A DNA stretch of 9,368 bases from Elusimicrobiota bacterium (GTDB lineage: Bacteria > Elusimicrobiota > Elusimicrobia > UBA1565 > UBA9628): assembly GCA_028869495.1 (NCBI GenBank), contig JAGWRY010000142.1, positions 1 through 9,368 on the forward strand, given 5' to 3'. Within the stretch, counting starts at the first letter, position 1. Each line of letters starts with the position of its first letter. Below are positions 1 to 6,400 of the stretch, piece after piece. Under the pieces are notes generated by a model that saw only the letters and a list, made by a program, of their open reading frames with translations, was not told where the DNA came from and did no database searches. The position numbers and the translations under genes were made by a program.

Positions 1-21
1 CTGCGCGCCGCGGCGGCCGCG

Positions 22-1785
22 ATGCGCAACTTCCTGCGCGGAGACGCGGAGTTCCGCCCGTTCCTGTCCGCGCGGCGCGGGACGCTGATCGCGGCCGCGG
101 TCCTGCTGGTCGTGCAGGTCGCCTTCTCCCTCGTCGCGTCGAACCTGCTCGGCGGCTTCCTCGACGCGGCGGCCGCGCACGCGGCCCTGGCGGCGCTCTG
201 GCCGCCGGCCCTCGGCGTCGCCGCGGCCTTCGCGGTCGTGATGTTCGCCCAGCGCCAGTCGTCGTGGGTGATCGGGCGCCTGCACGCGCAGACTCTCGGC
301 GACGCGCGGCGGGCGCTGATGGCGCGCCTGCACGCCAAGCCCCTGTCCTTCCACCTGGCCAACGAGTCCGGGACGCTCGCCAGCCGCCTCAACGAGGACG
401 CGGAGTCCCTCGTCGAGAAGAACGTCGACATCCGCGTGCCGATCCTCAGCGACGTCCTGACCCTCGTCGCCAGCACCGCGCTCCTCCTGCACTCGAACCT
501 GCTGGTCGGCGCGCTGGTCCTGACGATGATCCCGGGGCTCGGGATCCTCTCGGGCGTCTTCGGCCAGAAGGCCGAGTCCCTCTACAAGGACTTCAGCGTC
601 CGCCGCGCCGAGCTCGGCCGCCAAGGCCAGGAGACCCTCGAGCAGATCCAGACGATCAAGACCTTCGCCCGCGAGGATTCCGAGGTCGAGCGCTACCGCG
701 GCAAGGCGCAGGCCCTCGTCGACTCCGGCGAGGACGGGGCGCGCATCAGCGCGACCTCGCACATGCTGTCGAGCTCGCTGACCGACCTCTTCACGCGCCA
801 CCTGATCTACGTCGCGGGCGCGTGGGCCGTCGCGCTGGCGCTGGGCCTGACCGTCGGGCAGATCGCGGTGATGACCTTCTACGCGGGCTTCGTGAAGGCC
901 GGCTTCGACGGCCTGACCGACAAGTGGATGACCTACAAGCAGGACCACGGGATGACGCAGGTCGTGCGCGGCTGGCTCGGCGAGTCGCCGTCCGTCGATC
1001 CGGAGGGGGCGCGCCCGCTGCCGCCGGGCGGCGGCGAGGTCGTCTTCTCGGACGTCGCGTTCGGCTACCGCGACGGCGAGCCCTTGATCCGCGGGCTGAA
1101 CCTGCGCGTCGCGCCCGGGCAGACCGTCGCGTTCGTCGGCGCGTCGGGCTCCGGAAAGAGCACCGCGCTCAAGCTCCTGCAGGGCCTGTGGCGCCCTTCG
1201 TCCGGCCGCGTGCTGATCGACGGGATGGACGAGCGCGAGGCCACGCGCGGAAGCCTCGCCGCCGCGATCGCGAAGGTCCCTCAGGAGACCCGTCTCTTCG
1301 ACGCGTCGATCCGCTACAACATGACCTACGGCTCCCCGGGCGCGACGGAGGAGGACCTGCAGAAGGCGATCTGGGCCGCGCGCGCCGACTTCGTCTACGA
1401 CCGCGAGCAGTTCCCCGAGGGGCTCGACACGCCGGTCGGCGAGGGGGGCGCCAAGCTCTCCGGCGGCCAGCGCCAGCGCGTCGCGATCGTGCGCGCGCTC
1501 CTCAAGAAGCCCCGCCTCCTCCTGCTCGACGAGGCGACCTCCGCGCTCGACAAGAAGACCGAGCGCGAGATCCAGGAGACCCTCGACGGGCTGGCCTCCG
1601 GCGCCTCCGGCGAGAAGCCGACGACGATCGTCGTCGCCCACAACCTGACGACGGTGATGGGCGCCGACAAGATCGTCGTCTTCGACCAGGGCCGCGTCGT
1701 CGAGGAGGGCACCCACGCCGAGCTGCTCGCGCGCGGCGGGGTCTACGCCCGACTCTGGCGCGCGAGCCTCGGCGCCTCCCGCTAG
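22..1785 (+). CDS. ABC exporter half-transporter (membrane domain fused to ATPase)
   Basis: Inner-membrane ABC exporter subunit of the MsbA/multidrug type, expected to dimerise and use ATP to move a substrate out of the cytoplasm. The substrate cannot be read from the sequence. The N-terminal half is the transmembrane domain, with hydrophobic stretches around residues 22-45, 52-75, 137-175 and 255-300. The C-terminal half (about 335-580) is a complete nucleotide-binding domain: Walker A GASGSGKST at 373-381 (Lys379), Q-loop Gln421, signature LSGGQ at 479-483, Walker B LLLLDE ending Asp503-Glu504, D-loop SALD, and switch His540 in VVAHN. All catalytic residues are present, and 587 aa is normal for the family. 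The ATG at 22 is the first Met before TM1 and leaves a sensible short cytoplasmic N-terminus. However, the frame is open to the window edge and no Shine-Dalgarno is visible, so the true start may lie upstream. It could work as a homodimer or pair with a gene to the left. Confidence 0.93.
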   Translation: MRNFLRGDAEFRPFLSARRGTLIAAAVLLVVQVAFSLVASNLLGGFLDAAAAHAALAALWPPALGVAAAFAVVMFAQRQSSWVIGRLHAQTLGDARRALMARLHAKPLSFHLANESGTLASRLNEDAESLVEKNVDIRVPILSDVLTLVASTALLLHSNLLVGALVLTMIPGLGILSGVFGQKAESLYKDFSVRRAELGRQGQETLEQIQTIKTFAREDSEVERYRGKAQALVDSGEDGARISATSHMLSSSLTDLFTRHLIYVAGAWAVALALGLTVGQIAVMTFYAGFVKAGFDGLTDKWMTYKQDHGMTQVVRGWLGESPSVDPEGARPLPPGGGEVVFSDVAFGYRDGEPLIRGLNLRVAPGQTVAFVGASGSGKSTALKLLQGLWRPSSGRVLIDGMDEREATRGSLAAAIAKVPQETRLFDASIRYNMTYGSPGATEEDLQKAIWAARADFVYDREQFPEGLDTPVGEGGAKLSGGQRQRVAIVRALLKKPRLLLLDEATSALDKKTEREIQETLDGLASGASGEKPTTIVVAHNLTTVMGADKIVVFDQGRVVEEGTHAELLARGGVYARLWRASLGASR

Positions 1786-1843
1786 CCGCTCCCGCTCCCC
1801 GTTCGCGGACGCCCCCGGGCTGGCGGGGCCGGAGGGAATCGGC

Positions 1844-1849
1844 TACAAT
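1844..1849 (+). promoter_or_regulatory. candidate -10 box upstream of tRNA-Arg
   Basis: TACAAT matches the sigma-70 -10 consensus TATAAT at 5 of 6 positions and stands out in very GC-rich sequence. It ends 7 bases before the first base of the mature tRNA, which is reasonable spacing for a tRNA promoter with a short leader. No convincing -35 is visible 16-18 bases upstream (TGGCGG at the best spacing), and there is no extended -10 TG, so the assignment rests on one box. If real, it may also drive the HEAT-protease-PorV block that begins about 20 bases past the tRNA. Confidence 0.4.
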
Positions 1850-1856
1850 TCGTCCG

Positions 1857-1931
1857 GGGCCCGTAGTTCAACGGATAGAGCACTTGGCTTCGAACCAAGA
1901 GATCCGGGTTCGATTCCTGGCGGGCCCACCA
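1857..1931 (+). tRNA. tRNA-Arg (anticodon UCG)
   Basis: A complete 75-nt cloverleaf can be folded by hand. The acceptor stem is GGGCCCG (1857-1863) with CGGGCCC (1921-1927), seven perfect pairs. The D stem is GTTC/GAGC (1866-1869/1878-1881). The anticodon stem is CTTGG/CCAAG (1883-1887/1895-1899) around the loop CTTCGAA, placing anticodon TCG at 1890-1892. A 4-nt variable loop follows. The T stem is CCGGG/CCTGG (1904-1908/1916-1920, one G-T pair) with loop TTCGATT. The discriminator is A1928 and CCA is encoded at 1929-1931. The tRNA reads Arg CGA-type codons, which are rare in the genes of this window. The D-loop has A residues in the region where arginyl-tRNA synthetase recognises A20. Confidence 0.96.
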
Positions 1932-1951
1932 GTTCTCCCCGCGCGCCCTCG

Positions 1952-3097
1952 GTGAAATATTCCCGTAACGCTTCCCTGATAACATCCCGGGGCATGCTGC
2001 TCTTGGGCGCCGCGGCGGCGTTCGCCCCTCCCGCCGCGGCCGCCGTCCGCAGGAAGGCCCCGGTCGCCGTCTCGACGGCGTCCCCGGCCGCGCTCGGCCG
2101 GGAGGCCCTCGGCATCCTCGCCGCCTCCGCCGCGAACGGCGATCCCGAGGTCCGCGCCGTCGCCGCGAAGTCGTGGGGGGAGCTCGGCAACCGCGCGGCG
2201 ATCCCGCCCCTGAAGCGCGCCCTGCGCGACCCGAACCCGGACGTGCGCATCGCGGCCGCCGCCAGCCTGCAGAGCCTCGGCGACGTCGAGGGCCTGCTCG
2301 CGCTGATGGACGAGATCAAGCCGCCGAAGTCCGAGGCCGTCACCACGCCGGTCGCCGCGCTCCGCGGCATGGCCCGCGACGCGGCGCGCGCCCGCGCCGC
2401 CCTCCAGCTGGGTCTCAGCGGCGGTTCCTCCGCCGTCGACGCCCTGGACGCGGCCCTCGGCGACCCGTCCGGCCAGGTGCGCGACGCGGCCGCGATCGCG
2501 CTCGCGCGGCTCGGCAAGGCCGACGCCTCCCAGTTCGTCGCCGCGATGAAGGACCCCGACGAGGGCATGCGCGCGTCCGCCGCCCGCTCGCTCGGCCTCA
2601 TCGGGCGAGAGGGGGAGGACGAGCTCGAGAAGGCCGCCGCCTCCGACGCCTCGGCCACCGTGCGCGCCGCGGCCGCGGAGGCCCTGGGAGCCTTCTCGGA
2701 CCCCTCCTCGCTCGACGTCCTGACCAAGGCCCTCGGCGACAAGAGCGGGCGCGTCCAGCTGGCCGCCGCGCGCGCCCTCGCGCGCCGGGACGTCCCGCCC
2801 TCGACCGCGGCGCTCCAGAAGCTCCTCGCCGACTCCCCGCCGGCGCCGATCGCGCTGACCGCCGAGGCCGCCCTCGCCGCGCGCGGGGTCGCCGTCGACC
2901 TCTCGCTCCCCGAGCTGACGCTCGGGCTCAAGGACCCGGACCTCAAGATCCTCGCCGTCGAGACCCTGGCCGCCGCGCCCGGCGGGAAGGCCGAGGACCT
3001 GCTCGCGCGAACGATGCGCGGCGATCCCGACGCGCGCGTGCGCGCGCTGGCCGCGGCCGCGCTCGTGCGCCGCCTGTCGAAGAAGGAGGCGCCGTGA
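1952..3097 (+). CDS. exported HEAT-repeat (PBS-lyase-like) protein
   Basis: A 381-aa alpha-solenoid protein made almost entirely of HEAT/PBS-lyase-type repeats of about 30 residues. The repeat signature D-P-x-x-x-V-R-x-A-A-A-x-x-L-G recurs with its aspartates near residues 64, 93, 171, 201, 232, 263, 328 and 358. HEAT solenoids of this kind usually act as protein-binding scaffolds, and no catalytic motif is visible. With the GTG at 1952 the N-terminus reads as a Sec signal peptide: basic n-region (Lys2, Arg5, Arg13), hydrophobic core about 15-31, then VRRK. This predicts a periplasmic or extracytoplasmic protein. The alternative ATG at 1994 would remove all positive charges before the core, so I prefer GTG. 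Against that, codons 2-14 are AT-richer than the rest of the gene and could be untranslated leader. Neither start has a clear Shine-Dalgarno. The stop overlaps the protease start by 4 bases (GTGA), so the two are probably translationally coupled and function together. Confidence 0.85.
   Translation: MKYSRNASLITSRGMLLLGAAAAFAPPAAAAVRRKAPVAVSTASPAALGREALGILAASAANGDPEVRAVAAKSWGELGNRAAIPPLKRALRDPNPDVRIAAAASLQSLGDVEGLLALMDEIKPPKSEAVTTPVAALRGMARDAARARAALQLGLSGGSSAVDALDAALGDPSGQVRDAAAIALARLGKADASQFVAAMKDPDEGMRASAARSLGLIGREGEDELEKAAASDASATVRAAAAEALGAFSDPSSLDVLTKALGDKSGRVQLAAARALARRDVPPSTAALQKLLADSPPAPIALTAEAALAARGVAVDLSLPELTLGLKDPDLKILAVETLAAAPGGKAEDLLARTMRGDPDARVRALAAAALVRRLSKKEAP
3085..3089 (+). 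promoter_or_regulatory. Shine-Dalgarno for the metalloprotease
   Basis: GGAGG, part of AGAAGGAGG, lies inside the last codons of the HEAT-repeat gene and ends 4 bases before the GTG at 3094. It is the only strong ribosome site seen in the three-gene block. It fixes the protease start at this GTG, which is directly followed by a signal peptide, rather than at any earlier start in the open frame. Confidence 0.8.
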
Positions 3098-6000
3098 GGC
3101 GCCTTCTCGCCGCGCTCCTCCTGCCGCTGCTCGCGGCGCCGGCCTTCGCGATCCGCCCGAGCGCGTCCGCGAGCGCGAACGCCAAGCGCTTCGGCCTCGA
3201 TCGGTTCAGCGCGCCCGTTTTCAAGGCGCCGTCGGCCGCCGCCCTGCGCGCCTTCACCTCCTTCAACGCGGCCGCGGGGGGGCGCTGGCGCCTGCGCGTG
3301 AACTCGCGCACCGGCTACCCGAGCTCGATCGCCGGCGGCTCGGACGTCCCGCGCCCGGGCCGCCCCGAGGACGCCGGGCGGGAGTTCCTGGCCGCGCACC
3401 AGGACATGCTCGGCGTCGACCCGGCGGCGCTGACCGTCCGGCGCGTGAACCAGGGCCGCGGCCTGCGCCACGTCCTCTACCGGCAGACCTACCGCGGACT
3501 GCCGGTCGAGTTCGCCTCGGTCAAGGTCCACATGGACGACCAGGGAGCGGTCGTCGGCGTCGACTCGACCTTCGAGCCCTCGCTGAACGTGCCGACGACG
3601 CCGTCCGTCTCCGCGTCCGCCGCCGCGGCCGACGCCGAGGCCGACGCGGGCGCCGGCGCCGTCCTGCAGGGGGCGCCGACGCTCGTGATCCTGCCCGTCC
3701 GCGAGACGGGCCAGGACCGCCTCGCCTGGAAGATGCGCATCGACGGCGCCCCCGGCGGGTCCTGGCGCTACTACGTGGACGCGCAGAACGGCCAGATCCT
3801 GTTCCGCTACGGGATCGAGGAGTTCGCGCTCTGCGTGACCTCGGGCGTCGTCAGCGGCCAGGTCTACGACGTGGACCCGAGCTCGACGCCCGGCCCGGTC
3901 GTGCGCCCGTTCAACGACGAGTACGTCTACATCGGCGACGGCAGCACCCGCGTCGAGACCGCCCACGACGCGACCTACGGCGACGGCTTCTTCTGCGCGG
4001 GCCTGCAGGGGAAGGTCGAGATGTCCCTGCAGGGCCCCTGGGTGAACGTCGCGGAGTTCCGCGGTCCCAGCGCCCACTACGACAACGGCGCCGGCGTCTG
4101 GACCACCGTCGCGACCCCGGTCTCCTCCCCGCACCCGTATCCGAACTCCTCGGTGCTCGTCTCGACGATCGACCTGACGGCCGCCGCGCCCAACGCCGTC
4201 GAGTTCCTGCCGGTCTTCACGAGCTTCAGCGTCGGCGGCTTCACCGGCGGCAGCGGCGAGGGCGGGAGCATCACCGACGACGACCAGCTCTTCGTCTACA
4301 ACAGCTACGGCGAGCCGGTCGCCAGCTATATCGGCGCCCGCGGCGCGTTCAACGCCGCCGCGGTCCACGGCCAGCGGATGAACCTCGAGCTGAGGAGCAA
4401 CGCCTCCGGCCAGCACACGGGCTACGACATCGCGGTCTCGAGCTACCTGAGCGTGACGAGCCCGTTCACCTGGGGCGCCGCCGGCTCGAGCCACACCTGG
4501 ACGACGGCCGACACCTCCCTGAAGCTGCACGGCGAGATGGACCTGTTCTACCACCTCAACGAGATGCACGACTACTTCATGTCCGACGTGGACAAGTCGA
4601 GCGCCGCGCCGATCGTCTCGCCCGTCGTCGCGATGGCCCACGTCGGCCCCGACCTGCTGAACGCGTTCTACGATCCCGACGAGGACGACCTCTACTTCGG
4701 CGACGAAAGCAACAGCGCTCCGTCCGACCTCTTCATGGAGGACGCCACCGTCCCGCACCACGAGTACGTCCACTACGTCGTCGAGAAGATCTGGTCGATC
4801 CAGAACTTCGGTCAGGCCGGCGCGATCTCGGAGGCGAACGCCGACTACTTCGCGGCGAGCTCGCTGGACGACCCGGCGATCGGCCAATACGTGAACGTCT
4901 CGCTCGGCAACTCCGGCCCCCTGCGCCAGCTCGACTGCCAGAGCGCCACGAGCAGCTGCAACTGCCCCTCCGTCGGTCCGCACCCGTGCTACTACAAGCT
5001 CGGCACGACGGCCACGCCGTGGACCGGCGAGATCCACAGCGACAGCCCGTTCGTCTCGCAGACTCTCTGGGACATCCGGCGCTACGCGATCGCCAACAGC
5101 GACTACAGCATCGGCCGCTCCTGCGCGGACGGCCTCGAGTTCCAGTCCCTGCTCTTCTTCCCGGAGAGCTTCGGCGAGCTCTACGACGCGATGCTGAAGG
5201 TCGCGCAGAACGGGTCGGTCGCGGCCTGCGGCTCGGTCCCCGGGATCGCCGCGGAAGTGACGACGGCCTTCGGCGACCGCGGCCTGATCGCGTCCGCGGG
5301 CACCGGCGACGCGTACGAGCCCAACGGCGGCTTCGAGACCGCCGTCGACATCAGCACGCTCGGCCCCGTCTCGGCGACGATCTACCCGGCCGCCGACCAG
5401 GACTTCTGGTCGTTCGGCGCCGGGCCCGGCCTCGTCCAGGTCGCGATGCAGCTGCCCTCGATCGGCGGCGGCCTCTACAAGGCGTACCAGCTCCAGCTCT
5501 TCGACAGCTCGCGGCACGAGGTCGCGTCCGCGGAGCCGCCCTACGACGGCTACGGCACGCTCGACGGCTACTGCGACATGACCAGCGCGAGCAATCCCAA
5601 CGGCTGCACGACGACCGCCTCGAAGGTGACCCTCAGCTACAACAACCCGTCGGGCGGCCTCCTGTACGTCGAGGTCGCCGGCGGCACGTACGGCTACGGC
5701 GGCTCCAACAGCGACGTGAACTCGACGATCCCCTACGTGCTGAGCGTGTCGTACCCGGCGGCGTCGGCCCTCTCCGGACAGATCGTCTCGGCCGGCCTCG
5801 ACAAGGACGTCATCGGCTTCACCGTGAACGTCTCCAGCTTCGTCAGCAACCAGGACTGGCGCTTCGACCACGCCCAGCTCCGCGACGAGAGCCAGACGCC
5901 GATGCCCGGCACCGACACGCGCTCCTCGGGCTACCTGCTCTTCCTCTCGTCGGCCAACGCCGGCGGCAAGATCACCGGCCAGGTCCAGCTCGCGCCCGGC

Positions 6001-6399
6001 TTCTCGTCGCGCTACCCGGGCGCCGGGACCGTCTATCTCGAGGTCTTCGGCTACGACGTGCTGGGCAGCACCGTCTCGCTGGGCCTCTCCAACGCGATCA
6101 ACCTGACCGCCGCCTCCCCGGAGCTGACCGCGTACAACAACCTGTTCGACCCGATCAAGGGCCAGCACGCGATCGTCAAGTACGCGACGGACGCGCCCGG
6201 GCACCTGACGATGACGCTCTACACGGTGACCGGCCGCCGCGTGAAGACCCTCTACGACGGCGAGGTGCCGGCCGGCAAGGGCTCCGTCGACTGGGACGGG
6301 AAGAACCTCTCCGGCACCGTCGTGGCCAGCGGCGTCTACGTCGTCCGGGCGGACGGTCCCGGCCTGAAGACGACGACGAAGATCGTCGTCGTCAAATGA
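3094..6399 (+). CDS. secreted zinc metalloprotease (M36/M4-like) with CUB-like, PPC and FlgD/T9SS-like C-terminal domains
   Basis: A 1101-aa secreted endopeptidase precursor. In order: a Sec signal peptide (1-19, cut after APAFA); an FTP/PepSY-type inhibitory propeptide (about 75-245; QTYRGLPVEFASVKV starts at 131, PepSY-like strand pairs at 196-243); an Ig-like beta segment (about 247-325); a CUB-like segment (about 335-453); and a gluzincin catalytic domain (about 475-735). The core shows YHLNEMHDYF, NAFYDPDEDDLYFG, the zinc motif HEYVH (His556, Glu557, His560), the third ligand Glu580 with Asp584 in SEANADYFA, and His648 in GEIHSDSPF, matching the transition-state His of thermolysin. A PPC-type domain follows (about 739-886), then an unassigned beta-rich stretch (about 890-1010), then a C-terminal domain (1014-1101) beginning YNNLFDP and ending SGVYVV...KIVVVK, as in FlgD-Ig/type IX sorting domains. 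It overlaps the HEAT gene by 4 bases and ends one base before the PorV-like gene. The HEYVH and EIH...LWD pattern favours fungalysin (M36)-like over classic thermolysin. Its substrate is unknown. Confidence 0.92.
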   Translation: MRRLLAALLLPLLAAPAFAIRPSASASANAKRFGLDRFSAPVFKAPSAAALRAFTSFNAAAGGRWRLRVNSRTGYPSSIAGGSDVPRPGRPEDAGREFLAAHQDMLGVDPAALTVRRVNQGRGLRHVLYRQTYRGLPVEFASVKVHMDDQGAVVGVDSTFEPSLNVPTTPSVSASAAAADAEADAGAGAVLQGAPTLVILPVRETGQDRLAWKMRIDGAPGGSWRYYVDAQNGQILFRYGIEEFALCVTSGVVSGQVYDVDPSSTPGPVVRPFNDEYVYIGDGSTRVETAHDATYGDGFFCAGLQGKVEMSLQGPWVNVAEFRGPSAHYDNGAGVWTTVATPVSSPHPYPNSSVLVSTIDLTAAAPNAVEFLPVFTSFSVGGFTGGSGEGGSITDDDQLFVYNSYGEPVASYIGARGAFNAAAVHGQRMNLELRSNASGQHTGYDIAVSSYLSVTSPFTWGAAGSSHTWTTADTSLKLHGEMDLFYHLNEMHDYFMSDVDKSSAAPIVSPVVAMAHVGPDLLNAFYDPDEDDLYFGDESNSAPSDLFMEDATVPHHEYVHYVVEKIWSIQNFGQAGAISEANADYFAASSLDDPAIGQYVNVSLGNSGPLRQLDCQSATSSCNCPSVGPHPCYYKLGTTATPWTGEIHSDSPFVSQTLWDIRRYAIANSDYSIGRSCADGLEFQSLLFFPESFGELYDAMLKVAQNGSVAACGSVPGIAAEVTTAFGDRGLIASAGTGDAYEPNGGFETAVDISTLGPVSATIYPAADQDFWSFGAGPGLVQVAMQLPSIGGGLYKAYQLQLFDSSRHEVASAEPPYDGYGTLDGYCDMTSASNPNGCTTTASKVTLSYNNPSGGLLYVEVAGGTYGYGGSNSDVNSTIPYVLSVSYPAASALSGQIVSAGLDKDVIGFTVNVSSFVSNQDWRFDHAQLRDESQTPMPGTDTRSSGYLLFLSSANAGGKITGQVQLAPGFSSRYPGAGTVYLEVFGYDVLGSTVSLGLSNAINLTAASPELTAYNNLFDPIKGQHAIVKYATDAPGHLTMTLYTVTGRRVKTLYDGEVPAGKGSVDWDGKNLSGTVVASGVYVVRADGPGLKTTTKIVVVK
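6369..6393 (+). repeat. perfect 11-bp inverted repeat (hairpin) before the porV-like start
   Basis: GACGACGACGA (6369-6379) and TCGTCGTCGTC (6383-6393) are perfect reverse complements separated by the 3-base loop AGA. The hairpin covers the codons for T-T-T-K-I-V-V-V at the end of the protease and finishes 3 bases before its stop codon and 7 bases before the next gene's ATG. It has no T-run after it, so it does not look like an intrinsic terminator. In the mRNA it would be melted by ribosomes finishing the protease, which would fit coupled translation of the next gene. It could also be a by-product of Thr/Val codons. Confidence 0.7.
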
Positions 6400-6400
6400 C

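Noticed and set aside
1813..1828. CCCCG/CGGGG hairpin after the ABC exporter as a terminator
   Set aside because: It has only five pairs and no T-run, and it lies in GC-rich sequence where such stems arise by chance. Not strong enough to list.
1857..1931. tRNA gene as an integration (att) site with an accessory island downstream
   Set aside because: No second copy of the tRNA 3' end, no integrase and no composition change are seen in the window, and typA downstream is a core gene.
1782..1985. A 67-codon - strand frame containing WWARQESNPDLLVRSQVLYP
   Set aside because: This peptide is the well-known false product of translating the reverse complement of a tRNA gene. It coincides with the tRNA-Arg at 1857-1931.
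2173..3093. Upstream extension of the protease frame across the HEAT gene
   Set aside because: The extension is Arg/Pro-rich shadow sequence. The GTG at 3094 has a strong GGAGG and is followed at once by a signal peptide, so the protein starts there.
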